DNA from: Siphonodentalium dalli
Taxonomy: Eukaryota; Mollusca; Scaphopoda; Gadilida; Siphonodentaliidae
Reading direction: 5' to 3'
Assembly (NCBI GenBank): GCA_032622095.1
Contig: CP136069.1
Location: 3,056,066-3,120,065, forward strand
DNA length: 64,000 bases
The notes beneath the pieces are model-generated. The model did no database searches, was not told where the DNA came from, and saw only the letters and a list, made by a program, of their open reading frames with translations. Below are positions 44,923 to 56,201 of the stretch, in pieces (the first letter of the stretch is position 1; every line of letters begins with the position of its first letter). The translations under genes and the position numbers were made by a program.

Positions 44923-45544
44923 TAACAAGTCTCGTTCTTATCAGAAAACGACATGAATATATATTTCTTACGTTGATCGTATCGATTTAGAGTTGCATTG
45001 GTTATAATAGTGCAACGTTCCAGGGGTGTACGCACATACACACACGTTGGACGAATGCAATCATGTAAATAAAAGTGATTTTTTAAGTTTTGAGGGGTGA
45101 CCCGATGACCCCCTTCTTATCTTAAAACCCCAGGAAAAGTTGCTTCTTAAGTTGTGTTTTTATAATTAGTATATATCAAAGTACTTTGAGACCAAAAATT
45201 ATGGATGTACGCGAAAGTGTAAAAAAAAGTGAAAAATCACGTTTTGGGGTTCAGCATGGGACCCCCTTTCTTATCTGAAAACCCCAGGAAAATCCCTTTC
45301 TTAAGTTGTGTTTTCTTAATCAGTACACTTAGGAGTATCATCAAACCAAAATTCATTGATGTACGCGGAAGTGTAAATAGAAGTGATTTTTGACACTTTT
45401 TGGGGTTCAGCGGCCCCTAAACCCCAGGAATGCGCAACTTAAGAAATCGGTTTTTCAGAATGTTCCATTATTGGTACCAACTTTAGAGGGTCAAACCTTT
45501 TGTACGCAAAAGTGTAAATAGAACATATGCGGGCTCCCCAACTA

Positions 45545-45874
45545 ATACACTGACAAATTTTATGACACTAAAGACGAACAAAACACAAGGTATATTATAT
45601 ACATACATATAATGAAAAATATAAGTAAATAAACAGAATGGCGATTGCGGAGGAGAATTGGAGGGTCGGTTTACAGTGGAGAGATGGGATGAGTGTGAGT
45701 ATGCTTCATCAACCCGTCGGTGATCATTCCCTTGCAACAAGTAAAAATACGATAGTACAGGCATATATCAATTATTGAGTGCATAACTGGGATATATTGT
45801 ACATAGGAAACAAGGTACAAACTTAGAATATTATATTATAAGTAGATTTGGTGTAGAATGGCATGGTCAAAGTG
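45545..45874 (-). mobile_element. Retrotransposon 3' UTR, proximal part
   Basis: Non-coding sequence between the stop codon at 45875-45877 and the palindrome. It includes 'gaatgatcaccgacgggttgatgaagcatact' and 'cccatctctccactgtaaaccgaccctcc'. I infer it belongs to the retrotransposon because it is continuous with the ORF and the element's terminal segment lies on the far side of the palindrome. Confidence 0.55.
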
Positions 45875-46611
45875 TTAGGTTCTCTCAAAACGGCCGGAAT
45901 CTCTAATATACGAGTGTACAGCTTTAAAGATATCACTATTCTCAGTATAAGTTAGTTCAGGTTTCCCATAAAGAAGTATGTCTACAGAGTTAATATTATG
46001 TTGCATAAGATTATTATTGAGTTTTTGCCGAGATTCGGCATAATGGTTACATTCAAAGAAAAAATGGTTAGCATTTTCATCCCGGAAGCCACACGAGCAT
46101 GTTGCGGAATCTGAGATATGATTACGTAATTTATCGGATTGTAGGGCACTACATTTACATCGAAGTTGCGTGTGAATAATATTATAATAACGACTCCCAT
46201 TTGTGAAATACAAAGGTGGTTTCAGCCTTGTCCCCGCGTAGTGCATATGTTTCAATTGCTTCACGAATTCATCATGGGCAAGATTGCGAATAGTTAATTT
46301 AATGGAGTTCCATTCCTTTGTACAGGCAGGGATAAAAGTGGATTTTAACCTTGCAGAGTCACAGCGAATGATAATAAAATCAGAAGCATATTTTGATTCT
46401 CGATCGGTCCTGTCTGTGAAACGTTCGGGCAGGATTGTGCTTAAGTAACGAGGTGCATTATTATTTATTATCTTGTGAAGGGTGGATAACCGTTTAACGG
46501 TTCTTCTGTCCTCTAGACTATCCCAGCCTATCTCGGTCATTAATCTGACATCTGATACAGAACGAGTGCAACCCGTCACGATTCTGGCTGCATCTAACTG
46601 AATATCATTAA
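45875..46611 (-). pseudogene. Retrotransposon ORF, C-terminal part
   Basis: From the insertion point the minus strand reads NDIQLDAARIVTGCTRSVSD and on through 'IGWDSLEDRRTVKRLSTLHKI'. It ends with CSCGFRDENANHFFFECNHY + 'AESR' and a stop at 45877. 'IQ..AARI.TG', 'GW.SL..RR' and the C-x-CG...H-x-x-x-x-C zinc-binding-like module followed by R are the standard region after the reverse-transcriptase and thumb in jockey/R1/CR1-type elements. The open frame of about 240 codons is uninterrupted. It continues in phase with the frame ending at 56202 once the 9.6-kb insert is removed. Confidence 0.85.
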
Positions 46612-46734
46612 AGTGGATATGTCATAATTTGGCTATGCTATAACTATCCGCCGAATTTTATAACGGCTCTCCAGCAGTATCTACAAGAAAACCATAGTCA
46701 GAAATGGTAACGCCACCAAGATCGTATTATTAGT

Positions 46735-48065
46735 CATAAATATAAATCATAATATAAAATATATTGGTTACATGAATGGACCGCCTCAGAATTCCGTTAA
46801 GACAAGTAATTCTTCAAATTATTACAATGAACTACGGCTTATAAATTACTGCAGGTTTCTCATTCGCCACACCAGAATGCTTCTAAATGCGGATCAAAGC
46901 TAAGAGTGCATGGCACATGCAGCCATTGTTCATAGACATTTTACAGATAGCGAGAATGATGCATGCTGGGAACGAAAGTATCCACAGCAAAGCCATGTGC
47001 TTACGGAGGCATGCGTTTATTATAGGGGATTTATGGTGGGCCTATAAAACTAATTATAACTTTGTTATCTGTCATAGTTTATGCGTGAAATTTTAAACGT
47101 ATATACCATGGACATATACCCCTTCCAGAATGTTGAAAAACATTTTCAGTTGCTCATCGTATTTTTATAGACGAAATAGTCCGAAATTTCAGAAAATTGC
47201 GCTAACTGCTCAATGTTTTAATGTGTTACAAAACGTCTGATAAAAATAGTTCTATCGGGAATATTCACACCATTTTTTTTTCAGAGAACATAGAGTAAAC
47301 ATAGTCCTATCGGGATATCGTAAAGGAGATTAATTAAAACCCTCAGACTGCCGAAACTGACGACATTAAATTCGCTTTTTCGTGTCCCACGGAAATGAAA
47401 CGTGTCTGTCCATTGATCACGTTATTTATTTGACATAGTATTTTTTCTTCTGTTGTATTTGAACACTTGTTGCACGTGCAGGCTACACGATCATAATAAC
47501 TTCAACCGATAAGCGCCGACTGATACCCGCGCAACAGTTTGTCTCAAATAAATTGTTATCAAAACGCAGGTTTATGGCCGCGGACATAAGCCGATTAAGT
47601 GTAATGTAATTTATCCATGAACTTGACTGAAAAATTGTGATTCTATCACCATTAGCCACGAAAATGGGACCTCTAAACAGGCAAGTTTGATTTTCGGGGG
47701 ACACAAACAAGCGAATTTATTGTCGGCAGTTTCGGCAGTCTGAGGGTTAATTAATCCCGAATTAAACGGAACTACTTTACGATAGTCCGATAGGACTATG
47801 TTTACTCTATGCATGTTCTCTGAAAAAATTGTGTGAATATTCCAGATGGAACTCTTTTTATCAGACGTTGTGTAACACCTTAAAACATTGAGCAGTTATA
47901 GCGCAAACCGAAATGTGTTGTCTTGCAAGATATCCCACCGCTTTAGCTAAATTTACCTTCCTACAATATCCATAAAGAGGATCATATATTATATACCCAC
48001 GGTTTTAATTATAGAATATAAAATATATTGGTTTCGCGAATGACCAACTCAGAATTCCGTTAAAA
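46735..48065. repeat. Direct repeats bracketing an inner inverted-repeat element
   Basis: 'ATAAAATATATTGGTT...GAATG.ACC..CTCAGAATTCCGTTAA' occurs at about 46750-46800 and 48016-48063. Between them lies the inverted-repeat element at 47185-47920. Confidence 0.7.
47185..47920. mobile_element. Inverted-repeat element with 200-bp arms
   Basis: The left arm (47185-47389) runs 'gcgctaactgctcaatgtttta', 'gtgttacaaaacgtctgataaaaatag', 'agagaacatagagtaaacatagtcctatcggg', 'taattaaaaccctcagactgccgaaactg'. The right arm (47697-47920) is its inverse with scattered changes. The spacer of about 300 bp is unique. It is nested inside the 9.6-kb element. Confidence 0.8.
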
Positions 48066-48840
48066 TAACAATAACAACCAGCACCTATAACGAACCGTTT
48101 TACTTGACTTGGCCTACTGGTCGCGTAGTTCCGACTTTTAAATAAACGGAATTTCCAACTCTATAAATAAATAAAAGCCCCACAATGCATTCGCCCTGTC
48201 CACCACGCAATATCAAAATCTCAGCAGCTAGATACACCACAGGTGGCGTAATAAATAGAAACATTACCTCGCATTCCTGCGACAGTATGATTGCATGGCT
48301 GGAGAAGCCGGTCGCCTTTAGCACTGTAGATATAGAACCTGTTGATTCATATACTATATATCTCTAAATGGAAGAAGAAAGCGATCGGCAAAAAAGTGTT
48401 TGGCTCGTCATTCCAGCATGATACTAGCGCTTGCAAGTTCACGAACTGCAAGAATATGTGCAAGGAGGGGTGGGGGCAAGAGGGCCTTGGCGGTATTTGA
48501 CTTGCGGCGCTTTTTGCAGCCAATTTTGCAAATGCGATGTGTATATCGTGAGCGGTCAAATCCAAATTGGGCCTTATATATGGTTTTCGAGTTATCCCAG
48601 CCTGTACAGGCTGTTCATTGGTAGAAAAATGTGTAACCAACTTTTTATGGAAGGTAAATCTATATATCATTTACGGAAATGATTCGTGGCCTTATCGGAA
48701 TTGGCGGAAGCTATGTGTGGTAAGACTATTTGTGAGTTTTCACAAATAACAGAATCATGACCATTCAGACAAACTGTCGTGCACTCGTCAACTCGGCACA
48801 AAAAATAGATCATTGGACGTAGCACACATATGTTATCTTG

Positions 48841-48854
48841 GGGGGGGGGGGGGA
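48841..48854. repeat. Poly-G tract
   Basis: 14 G after 'tatgttatctt'. Confidence 0.85.
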
Positions 48855-48919
48855 GCATTTCCTACCTAAAAATGTAAACCTTATTACCATAAATATACCC
48901 ACAAATGTTAGATAATATG

Positions 48920-49345
48920 CAAAAATATAACCCTCCCCAGTGCCATATAATTCAAAAATAAAGCCATCACTGGCAATAGGAACCAATAATGGTGAATAAT
49001 GCGCCGTATTTGGTTTTATTTAATATCAATCACACATAAGAAGTGTCAGATGCGAATTTCCATCCATATGCACGGTTATAATTAAGAGTATCGAAGATGG
49101 CATCCAACATGGTGGCCAATTTTAATTTTAACACTTACTGAACGGCCATACGAAAATAAAGAAGAAGGTATATCGCAGTGGTATATTTTATATTATTGTC
49201 ATGACTACATAAATAACATTTCACATCAAACTATAGTTTCATCATTAATCCATCGTATCAATTGATGAAATAAAAAGTAAAAACTTAACCCTCCCCAATG
49301 TCATAAAATTCGAAATAATGCCATCGCCGGGAATCGGAACCAACG
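48920..49345. repeat. Diverged direct repeat, spacing about 358 bp
   Basis: 'AACCCTCCCCARTGYCATAWAATTC' followed by 'aaataaNgccatc...ggaaccaa' occurs at about 48930 and 49287. Confidence 0.65.
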
Positions 49346-50039
49346 AATACGGAAGCCAGACAGAATATACGTCTCATATATATATATGGTATACATATAC
49401 AGTTTGCATCGATGTGTTGATTGTGTGCATATATTAGTAAACCGTAATGTGTTGCGTTTTCTTGATGATGGATACCGAAAATTCCAAGAAAAATACAATT
49501 GTAGATGAATCTTTATCATATTTCAAATTGACTTTCCTGTACACTCGATCAGCTTGGTATGGATGATTAATATATTGTCTCTCGATCCCGCGGCATGTGG
49601 TCTGGTAATATCCTATATCATGTTCTAAATGTCCCACCGGACCCACCCCCATTTATGACAAACGTGTGACACGAATATGGTGTGTGTTCTATTCATACAG
49701 GGTTAGCGCTGCAAGGAATTTCCACTTATATGGACTTTGTTTCAAATATATAGAGAAAGACAAACCAACAAAATAAAAATATAACTCGTAATTCCGAGAA
49801 TGACACAAATATTTTAATTGGCTGAATTACTGCATCAACGACGGCGGGGCGATTGCTACCGGTGTGCCAAATACATAGAATAACGGGCCGCGTATCGATC
49901 GCCACTGGGCAATTTGACTATTGTGTGACAAATTTGATGTAATATAAGTCCGCAATGTATTGATAATATGGAAACATTTGGTAGGGTGGTCATCGACCGC
50001 TGCAAGTAACATGCATTCGATGCGATAAGAAGTGATGTT

Positions 50040-50510
50040 GTAATCTTAATATATAAATGCGATTGTGTGTATGTATATGTTCCGTTATAGGCTTCCACAT
50101 TTATGCACCGATTGCGATGAAATTTGCCACGGGTATGTATTTCGAAACTCCAGGCAACATGGTCTTGGTCCGGTCTAGATGTCCGACGTTACGTTTTGAC
50201 GCTATCTCCGCATTACCGAATTAACATAAACGCAACTAAAGCTCTTTATCTTTACCATTTATGGACAAATAACGACTAGAATGCTCTTTATTTTTAATGT
50301 ATATGGACATCTAATATATGTGCATGACTCTCTCTGTATGTATTTTACTTATATAGACGTCCACATTTCTACACCGATTACGATTAAATTTGACACGAAT
50401 GTATTTTGTCTCTCCGGTAATTTAACAGCGGCTGTGTCCTGACTGTCGGACGTCGTATTTTGATATCCATATATAAGAGTCACATTATACCGAATAGAAA
50501 CTACACGAAT
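50040..50510. repeat. Diverged direct repeat, spacing about 265 bp
   Basis: 'tgtatgtatNttNNgttatag...tccacattt.t.caccgattNcgatNaaatttgNcac' followed by 'gtcc...tgtcNgacgtNNtattttga' occurs at about 50065 and 50330. The opening resembles the ends of dispersed invertebrate repeats, but I cannot assign a family. Confidence 0.6.
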
Positions 50511-50901
50511 GCTCTTTATATTTGACCTTATCGGGACAAAGAACGCCACGTACGCTCTTTATATCTTACCATATCAGCACGCTCTGTAATCTAGCCATTC
50601 TGTCCAGATGCCGCCTAACAAATGAAGCTTATCAATATCTCAAAAGACATGAGAAGTATGAGCAAGGAGAGCCCATGAATCAAGCGAAGTTAGAGATGAT
50701 CGATTGAATAGGCTCGGGCTACGTCCCAACATGCATGTGACGTACAAACTATGGAACAACAAGAACAACAGTATATTGTTTCGACGAGAATCCACGGATC
50801 AACGGGACAACAGGTCAAGAGAGCTTTAGCGAACAAGAGTTCCTAATTTATTTTAATTGTTTCAATTTGAATTTTGCCACACTTTACATCCGCTGGTGTT
50901 C

Positions 50902-50904
<3 letters not shown>

Positions 50905-50936
<32 letters not shown>
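50905..50936. repeat. (AAT)n microsatellite
   Basis: About eleven AAT units. Confidence 0.9.
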
Positions 50937-50937
<1 letters not shown>

Positions 50938-51831
50938 GTTCAATAAATATATATGGCGATAGTTGAGGATATACACTCCTCGTTAACAGGCGATTTTTAT
51001 TTTCCATCAATATGTTATATATGGTCAGAGAGGTCACCGCCAACTAGCATTGCAACCGTTTGACCAACTGAAACAAAATAATATAATCTATTGTACGTAT
51101 ATATACAACGGTGCAAATATGACACATATTTTGTAATCCAGCAAATAATAGTCATTATCTGCACAATATGAAGAAGTCCACTGGCAACCAAATGTCACAC
51201 ATCATAGTAGCCATATGTATATAACACCGAATTTATTTATCATCACACAACATGTTCGTTAATGGCATTACATCGGCTCAAATATTATTCGTAGTGGTTG
51301 CATGAGAGTTTGCAGTTTGGTATAATTCTCGGAGTTTGAATTTCGGCCCAGCCCAGCGTCCAAATCCACAAGAGAAACAACACAGGACACCAATACATTT
51401 ATGTTCTCATCATCTGCTGAGTGATATGCATGCTTTCCCATACATGTATATATATACTATTTGCGTTAAATTTCTGTGCCTGTCCATGTTTATGTCTGAT
51501 ATAATTATGCTACACAAAAGACTATATTGAGTTCCTGGGCTAGAATAATTGAATGTGAATCTTTATTTCCGATGGATATAATATCGTTATTATTCATTAA
51601 AACATGGATATGACGTCACTCTTTTGTTCATCGAGTCCAGTTTATAGGATAATGGATGGTTATTGTCGAGATCGTACATTATTTTACAAACAACGATTCT
51701 AATATTGGACGCTCAATATCCAATTTAATGAACGGTTATTTACCATAATACACGGAACTATATATATAGACAACAGTTGTCAAGTATAATATCGCTCCGA
51801 TTGATTGCTAAAACAGGAAGTTCGGGAGAAA

Positions 51832-51846
51832 TGGGGGGGGGGGGGG
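51832..51846. repeat. Poly-G tract
   Basis: 15 G after 'gggagaaat'. Confidence 0.8.
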
Positions 51847-52251
51847 CGTATAACTTTAAATTCCAGGCATGTCGTTTCGCGAATAGGCATTCAGTTTGCA
51901 ACTGTTAAATTTTCTCGAATCTGATTCCGTTCCCGCGTGGCATGTTGTAGCACCACTCACGATAAAACGTAAAATATATATATATAGTAATTTACATGTA
52001 AATGTAGTCCTTCGATCTTCAGTATTACCCGCGATCTCAAACTACAAGATCGCACACCGCTCGCACCAACTTCGTGAAACTTCTGTCTGATCTGAACTGT
52101 TCTTCTATATAGTCATTACAAGACAATACAATATACTATACTGGGGACTCTTATTGAATTTTTCGTATGTCCGTTTACTAATTCATAAAATTAAAAGTGG
52201 CCGCCATATAGGATGCTTTCTTGGATTTTGATATACTCTTCTAATTTATGG

Positions 52252-52713
52252 GGAAATTAAATTTAGCGTGATCTGTAAGAGTTTGTTTTGGACGAGTATG
52301 GTAGGCCGGTCCTGTTTAGCACTTTTCCGGAGAATGGCCCATTTGCTGATTATAATTCTTAATCCCTGTCTTGTGCTGCAATGTGATGCAAAATTACACT
52401 ATAAGAAAGCTATATAGCAAATGGATATATCGATAAGCCGGAATAAAGGGAATTGGTTTGCTGTTGTACTTGCGGCATATGCATTGTGTTGTTATAATAT
52501 AATTGTCCAAGTTGTATTTCCAATGATGCAGACAATTTGTTATCGAAAAGACTGTCTAAAAGGTGTGAATCATTGACTATTACCTATGACAGATGGAGAA
52601 ATCACCCAATGTCCAGGGCACCCTTAATTGGGCCATTCTCCAGAAAAGTGCATAATAGGGCTGACCATACTCGCCAAAAACAAACTCTTACAGATCGCGC
52701 TAAAATTTATTTC
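52252..52713. mobile_element. Inverted-repeat element with 90-bp arms
   Basis: The left arm 'gaaattaaatttagcgtgatctgtaagagtttgttttgg...ccggagaatggcccatttg' (52252-52345) is inverted at 52624-52713 ('aattgggccattctccagaaaagtg...caaactcttacagatcgcgctaaaa'). A third copy of the inner part, 'tcggagaatggcccaattaccgttgatt', lies at 55301-55330, so the motif is dispersed within the 9.6-kb element. Confidence 0.75.
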
Positions 52714-52832
52714 ACCAGAAAGCTGAGTATCCACAGGATCTCGGAACGTAACTGGGGCAATTTGTTTGGTCATATTTATATGCGAACTGGATACTTGAAT
52801 TGCATGAATATAAATTCCACGTCAATGAGAAA

Positions 52833-54934
52833 CAAGATACGTTACCAACGAACTATATTAGTCTCGTGCAGTTATCGGAAAAACTGAACTATCTGATAGT
52901 CCACTCATAAGTTTTCTCGATAACTGGCGTGTCATTAACACATATTTGATAGATACAGAAATCCAGAAATCATGGAATTTAGTCAGTATATAGCCTGGAA
53001 ACCTCCATTAGGAGCCACATACGGTTTCAGTAGAATATCCTCAATAATCCGCTATCATCAAGTGAAAAATCCGTATACGACAAACGCATTCAACAAGCGA
53101 ATCTTCGTGTTTGGCCGCACTATTTCTACTCTTAAATTCGAAATTTGCTTGGCATGATTCACAATGCTTCACTCATAAATTATCAACATGTAGACATGCA
53201 TGGAAGGTAACGTATCTTGCAGCAAGTTATAGCAGATCGGATCAACTCAAAGTTCAATGTTCCGACTAATATATGTCAACCCAACTAAAACTCGTATTTG
53301 GTTTATATTGATGTTTGTCGTTCAACATGTCAGCTGCTTGCCTTAATAAGTTAAATTGTTCAATTAACTTGCATGGTAACGTATCTTGTTCACTATGCCG
53401 ATAAAGTTAGGCCTGTACAGGACGTTATCTTACCTAAATATATATAACATAATTATGCCTGTATAAAATTGTCCGAAAATTACCTTAACGATTCGGAGTA
53501 AAGATTGTACGGGAAACTCATGGAAAGCGATTCTCTTCGTTCGCGATGCATTGATTATTGGCGGAGGAACGGGCCTGGATGTTTCATATGACTATGACTC
53601 GAGTCCTCACATAAAATGTATTGCTCACATACCGGGTCTCATCGTTTGGTACTGAGGGTTATACCATGTGTATGGCGCTGAAAAGTATTTTCACCCGGGG
53701 CCTATAGCTTGTATACTTCAAACACCGGGGCCCTTTGCTGTCATTAATAAATGCATCGCTTTAAGCATCGTCACCACAAACATGATATAGGGGCCACATG
53801 CTTTATACTATATACATGTATAACTTAAATTCCCAGTACAATGGGCACATTCGTTCGCTTTATATATTATAAAAGATCTTATGTGTCCAATGTACTGGGA
53901 ATTTGGCAATATATAGCGTGGAACGCCTGCATTCAATGTCATGTCCGCGTCTGTAATATTTCACACAATAGACAATACGTGCGAGTCATTAAATCCTTCA
54001 GCTACATACGTGCGCTATCTAAACTATGTAGCCTACAATTACACTGAAGTGAACATATGTATTATATTTTACGGTTACCGGTACCATGCAATTATTACAG
54101 GGCCTATACTGTTATTCCTCAAATTTTGTCCAGATTGAATTGAATAGAGTACGTACTGGTATCTTTATTAAATTTAGATATATACATGTACCTTATGTAG
54201 TTTAAATATGGTCTGTCTCAGCTCTTCCTATAACAAGTTTTATATTCATTCCTGTTTGTTTGGTTTTCATTTACCGTGGCCATGCACGTCGGGAAGAGTG
54301 GATTTGTGAAATCAAATACTTTGCAAATTGTGATTGGCTTTCGTAAAAGTTTCATTCGCTGATTTTTCTAAGAGCAAACCCAATTAATGGCATGGACTAA
54401 CATTAAATATAAAATTATCTTCTGTTAATAAATGTCAGCTAATATATTTGGTTTGACTTAGGGTAACTGCGACCAGTGTCCAAACGTATTCACAAAACTG
54501 CCGATGGCTGTTTTGTGGACATTCAGCCAAAATCGGAAAATGGTGGTAACGTATATTGTTGTAACGTACGTATCTTGCCGTCGTAATTCATTTTTGGCAA
54601 TATGGCGACTAGGCAGGACAATCAATTGTTAATTATCGGGTATAATTATTAACGACAATCATACCCATTCACTAAAAGTTACAAAAAATCAAGATATGGC
54701 CGCTTGCACGTGGAGAGATGCTTAACATACGTAACGTATCTTGCATCATACAATCGTAACACTAGTCTTCATGGACATATGTGTGACTGTCATATTGTGT
54801 TCTGTCTGAACTACATTCCTTACTGTATATCAAAGTGAACAATGATAGTGTGTGGATATCACTGTGGTATGTTCAGTTTTTGCGGTGCAAATATCTACTG
54901 GATTTCGACCACTCTTTCGTGGTAACGTATCTTG
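52833..54934. repeat. Cluster of the 14-mer GGTAACGTATCTTG
   Basis: Exact copies lie at 53206-53219, 53375-53388 and 54921-54934 on the plus strand and 52833-52846 on the minus strand. A 13/14 copy is at 54730-54743 and near matches are at 54545-54558 (one change) and 54561-54577 (4-bp insertion). Flanking sequences are not similar, so these are not units of a longer repeat. Clustered short motifs with variable spacing look like protein-binding sites, but no function is shown. Confidence 0.8.
53827..53904. repeat. Short hairpin with 24-bp arms
   Basis: 'aaattcccagtacaatgggcacat' and 'atgtgtccaatgtactgggaattt' with a 30-bp loop. Confidence 0.85.
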
Positions 54935-55388
54935 TGGTGTACCAATGGACACTGGCATATTGATGCCACAAGACAACAACATATTATTCCACACACTCTG
55001 CTATGGTATTTCCATTTAGAGGATATGAGGGTAAATTTAACCACAACCTGATCGACTGCAACTTCGGTAAGTTCTGTACAACTTTCAAATAAATCCCACA
55101 TCAAGGACAAGCAGAAAATGGTATTTTCCTACCCATTTAGCATATCTAATTATGCGATCGACCTATGGATTGAGCTGAGATTGTTTTATTTTGTATTGTT
55201 TGATGCTGTGACTGTCAAACAAAGTCATTGGGAGGTAAAACAATCTTTTTAAACCCCATTTCAACACCTGGACACGTTTTTGTCGAATTTTGACCATTTT
55301 TCGGAGAATGGCCCAATTACCGTTGATTAAATTTTCCCGATATGAATCTCGAAGTTTGTGGCCGTTGATTTCTGGGATATCTGGCGGT

Positions 55389-55409
55389 GGGGGGGGGGGG
55401 GGGGGGGGG
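55389..55409. repeat. Poly-G tract, 21 bp
   Basis: Uninterrupted G after 'ctggcggt'. Confidence 0.85.
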
Positions 55410-55779
55410 TCGTCCGTTACAAGAGGAGCTCATTAATTATGCGACGTGCCATACAACACAGAACATGAGCAGTCGCAAATGTATACCTTTATGTTTGTTA
55501 TTTAATATGTTTATGTATTATATGTCTTTTTATTATATGCATTATTATTAAATAGAGTTATTATTAACATAACATACATTTGCCTTATTCAAACTTGAAG
55601 GTTCCCGCCATTATAGCCTAGCGTAACAGCGTTGCCAATTATTGTTCTAGTTAATCCTGGTTAATCCGATAACATGCATGTACATATCTACACGCTCAGT
55701 TCAATAAAATCAACAAATTCGTAATTTGATCGTAATTTGTTGAAGTTTATGCATTCCATAACCCAATGCGGACATAAGT

Positions 55780-56045
55780 TCCAAATTTGATTCGTATCCA
55801 TTGAGAAACAAAGGAAATAATGCAATATCACACCCGCCGGCGCTTATCTTTTATTTTGGAGCAGGCCTCTTACGCCTCAGAACGAAACATTTCAATACAT
55901 CATCAAATGTGTGATTTTGTTTTAATTTAATTTAAACGATTATAAACACGAACATACATTGAACATTCCATTCATATCCATTGAGAAACAATGGAGTAAA
56001 ACGTAACATGAAACTCCGCTTGCAACTTTAATTTAATTGCATGCC
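55780..56045. repeat. Subterminal direct repeat of the 9.6-kb element
   Basis: 'ATTCRTATCCATTGAGAAACAA.GGA' recurs near 55790 and 55972, each followed after about 45 bp by a 'ccgccgg' or 'ccgcttg' motif. It sits within 420 bp of the right terminus. Confidence 0.6.
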
Positions 56046-56201
56046 GCCGGAGTCGGCTTACACTTTGTAGTGTGTTCCCGTAAACAAACGTGTGCGCATG
56101 CGTACAATATAACTCGACAAAGGGAAGTAATTATATACCAAACCAACTGTAATCGATTCCCATGGGGGATAACTGTAAAAATTATGACATATCCACTTTA
56201 A

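Larger units (their letters stand above)
39464..45544. mobile_element. Giant 6.08-kb palindromic foldback element
   Basis: TAGTTAGGGAGCCCGCATAT at left is inverted at right as ATATGCGGGCTCCCCAACTA. The arms, 39464-41340 and 43680-45544, are about 1.85 kb and nearly identical. They contain four diverged blocks with 'cttaagaaa', 'cctggggttt', 'accccaaaa' and 'acacttNcgcgtacat', followed by 'aagatggccNccaaaatggccgcc'-type sequence. The centre is a minisatellite that switches strand at about 43030. The outer TA may be the target duplication. No transposase is visible. It lies in the 3' UTR of the retrotransposon. Confidence 0.85.
46612..56197. mobile_element. 9586-bp TTAA-flanked element, 19-bp TIR, no transposase seen
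   Basis: TTAA at 46608-46611 and 56198-56201. The terminal inverted repeats AGTGGATATGTCATAATTT (46612-46630) and its inverse (56179-56197) are perfect. Similarity continues weakly with 'tataactatcc' and 'aggataactgt'. TTAA duplication is used by piggyBac and Kolobok, but the AGTGG start is not the CCC typical of piggyBac. The interior has only ORFs up to 116 codons, none recognisable, plus nested inverted repeats, direct duplications, poly-G tracts and a clustered 14-mer. It is a large non-autonomous or decayed element. Confidence 0.85.

Noticed and set aside
39464-45544. Reading the 6-kb palindrome as an assembly inversion artefact only
   Set aside because: The arms differ at scattered positions and in a poly-G tract, and the element has defined ends inside a retrotransposon UTR, so a real element is more likely. 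Long reads should still confirm it.
46612-46660. Assigning the 9.6-kb element firmly to piggyBac from its TTAA
   Set aside because: Kolobok also uses TTAA, the end is AGTGG rather than CCC, and no transposase is present, so the superfamily stays open.
50522-50850. Open segment with '...QYLKRHEKYEQGEP...' followed by a shifted frame as a gene remnant
   Set aside because: It looks mildly protein-like but matches no family I know and needs a frameshift. Not enough support.
52537-52887. 116-codon ORF inside the 9.6-kb element as a transposase candidate
   Set aside because: It overlaps the right arm of an inverted-repeat element and shows no transposase motif.
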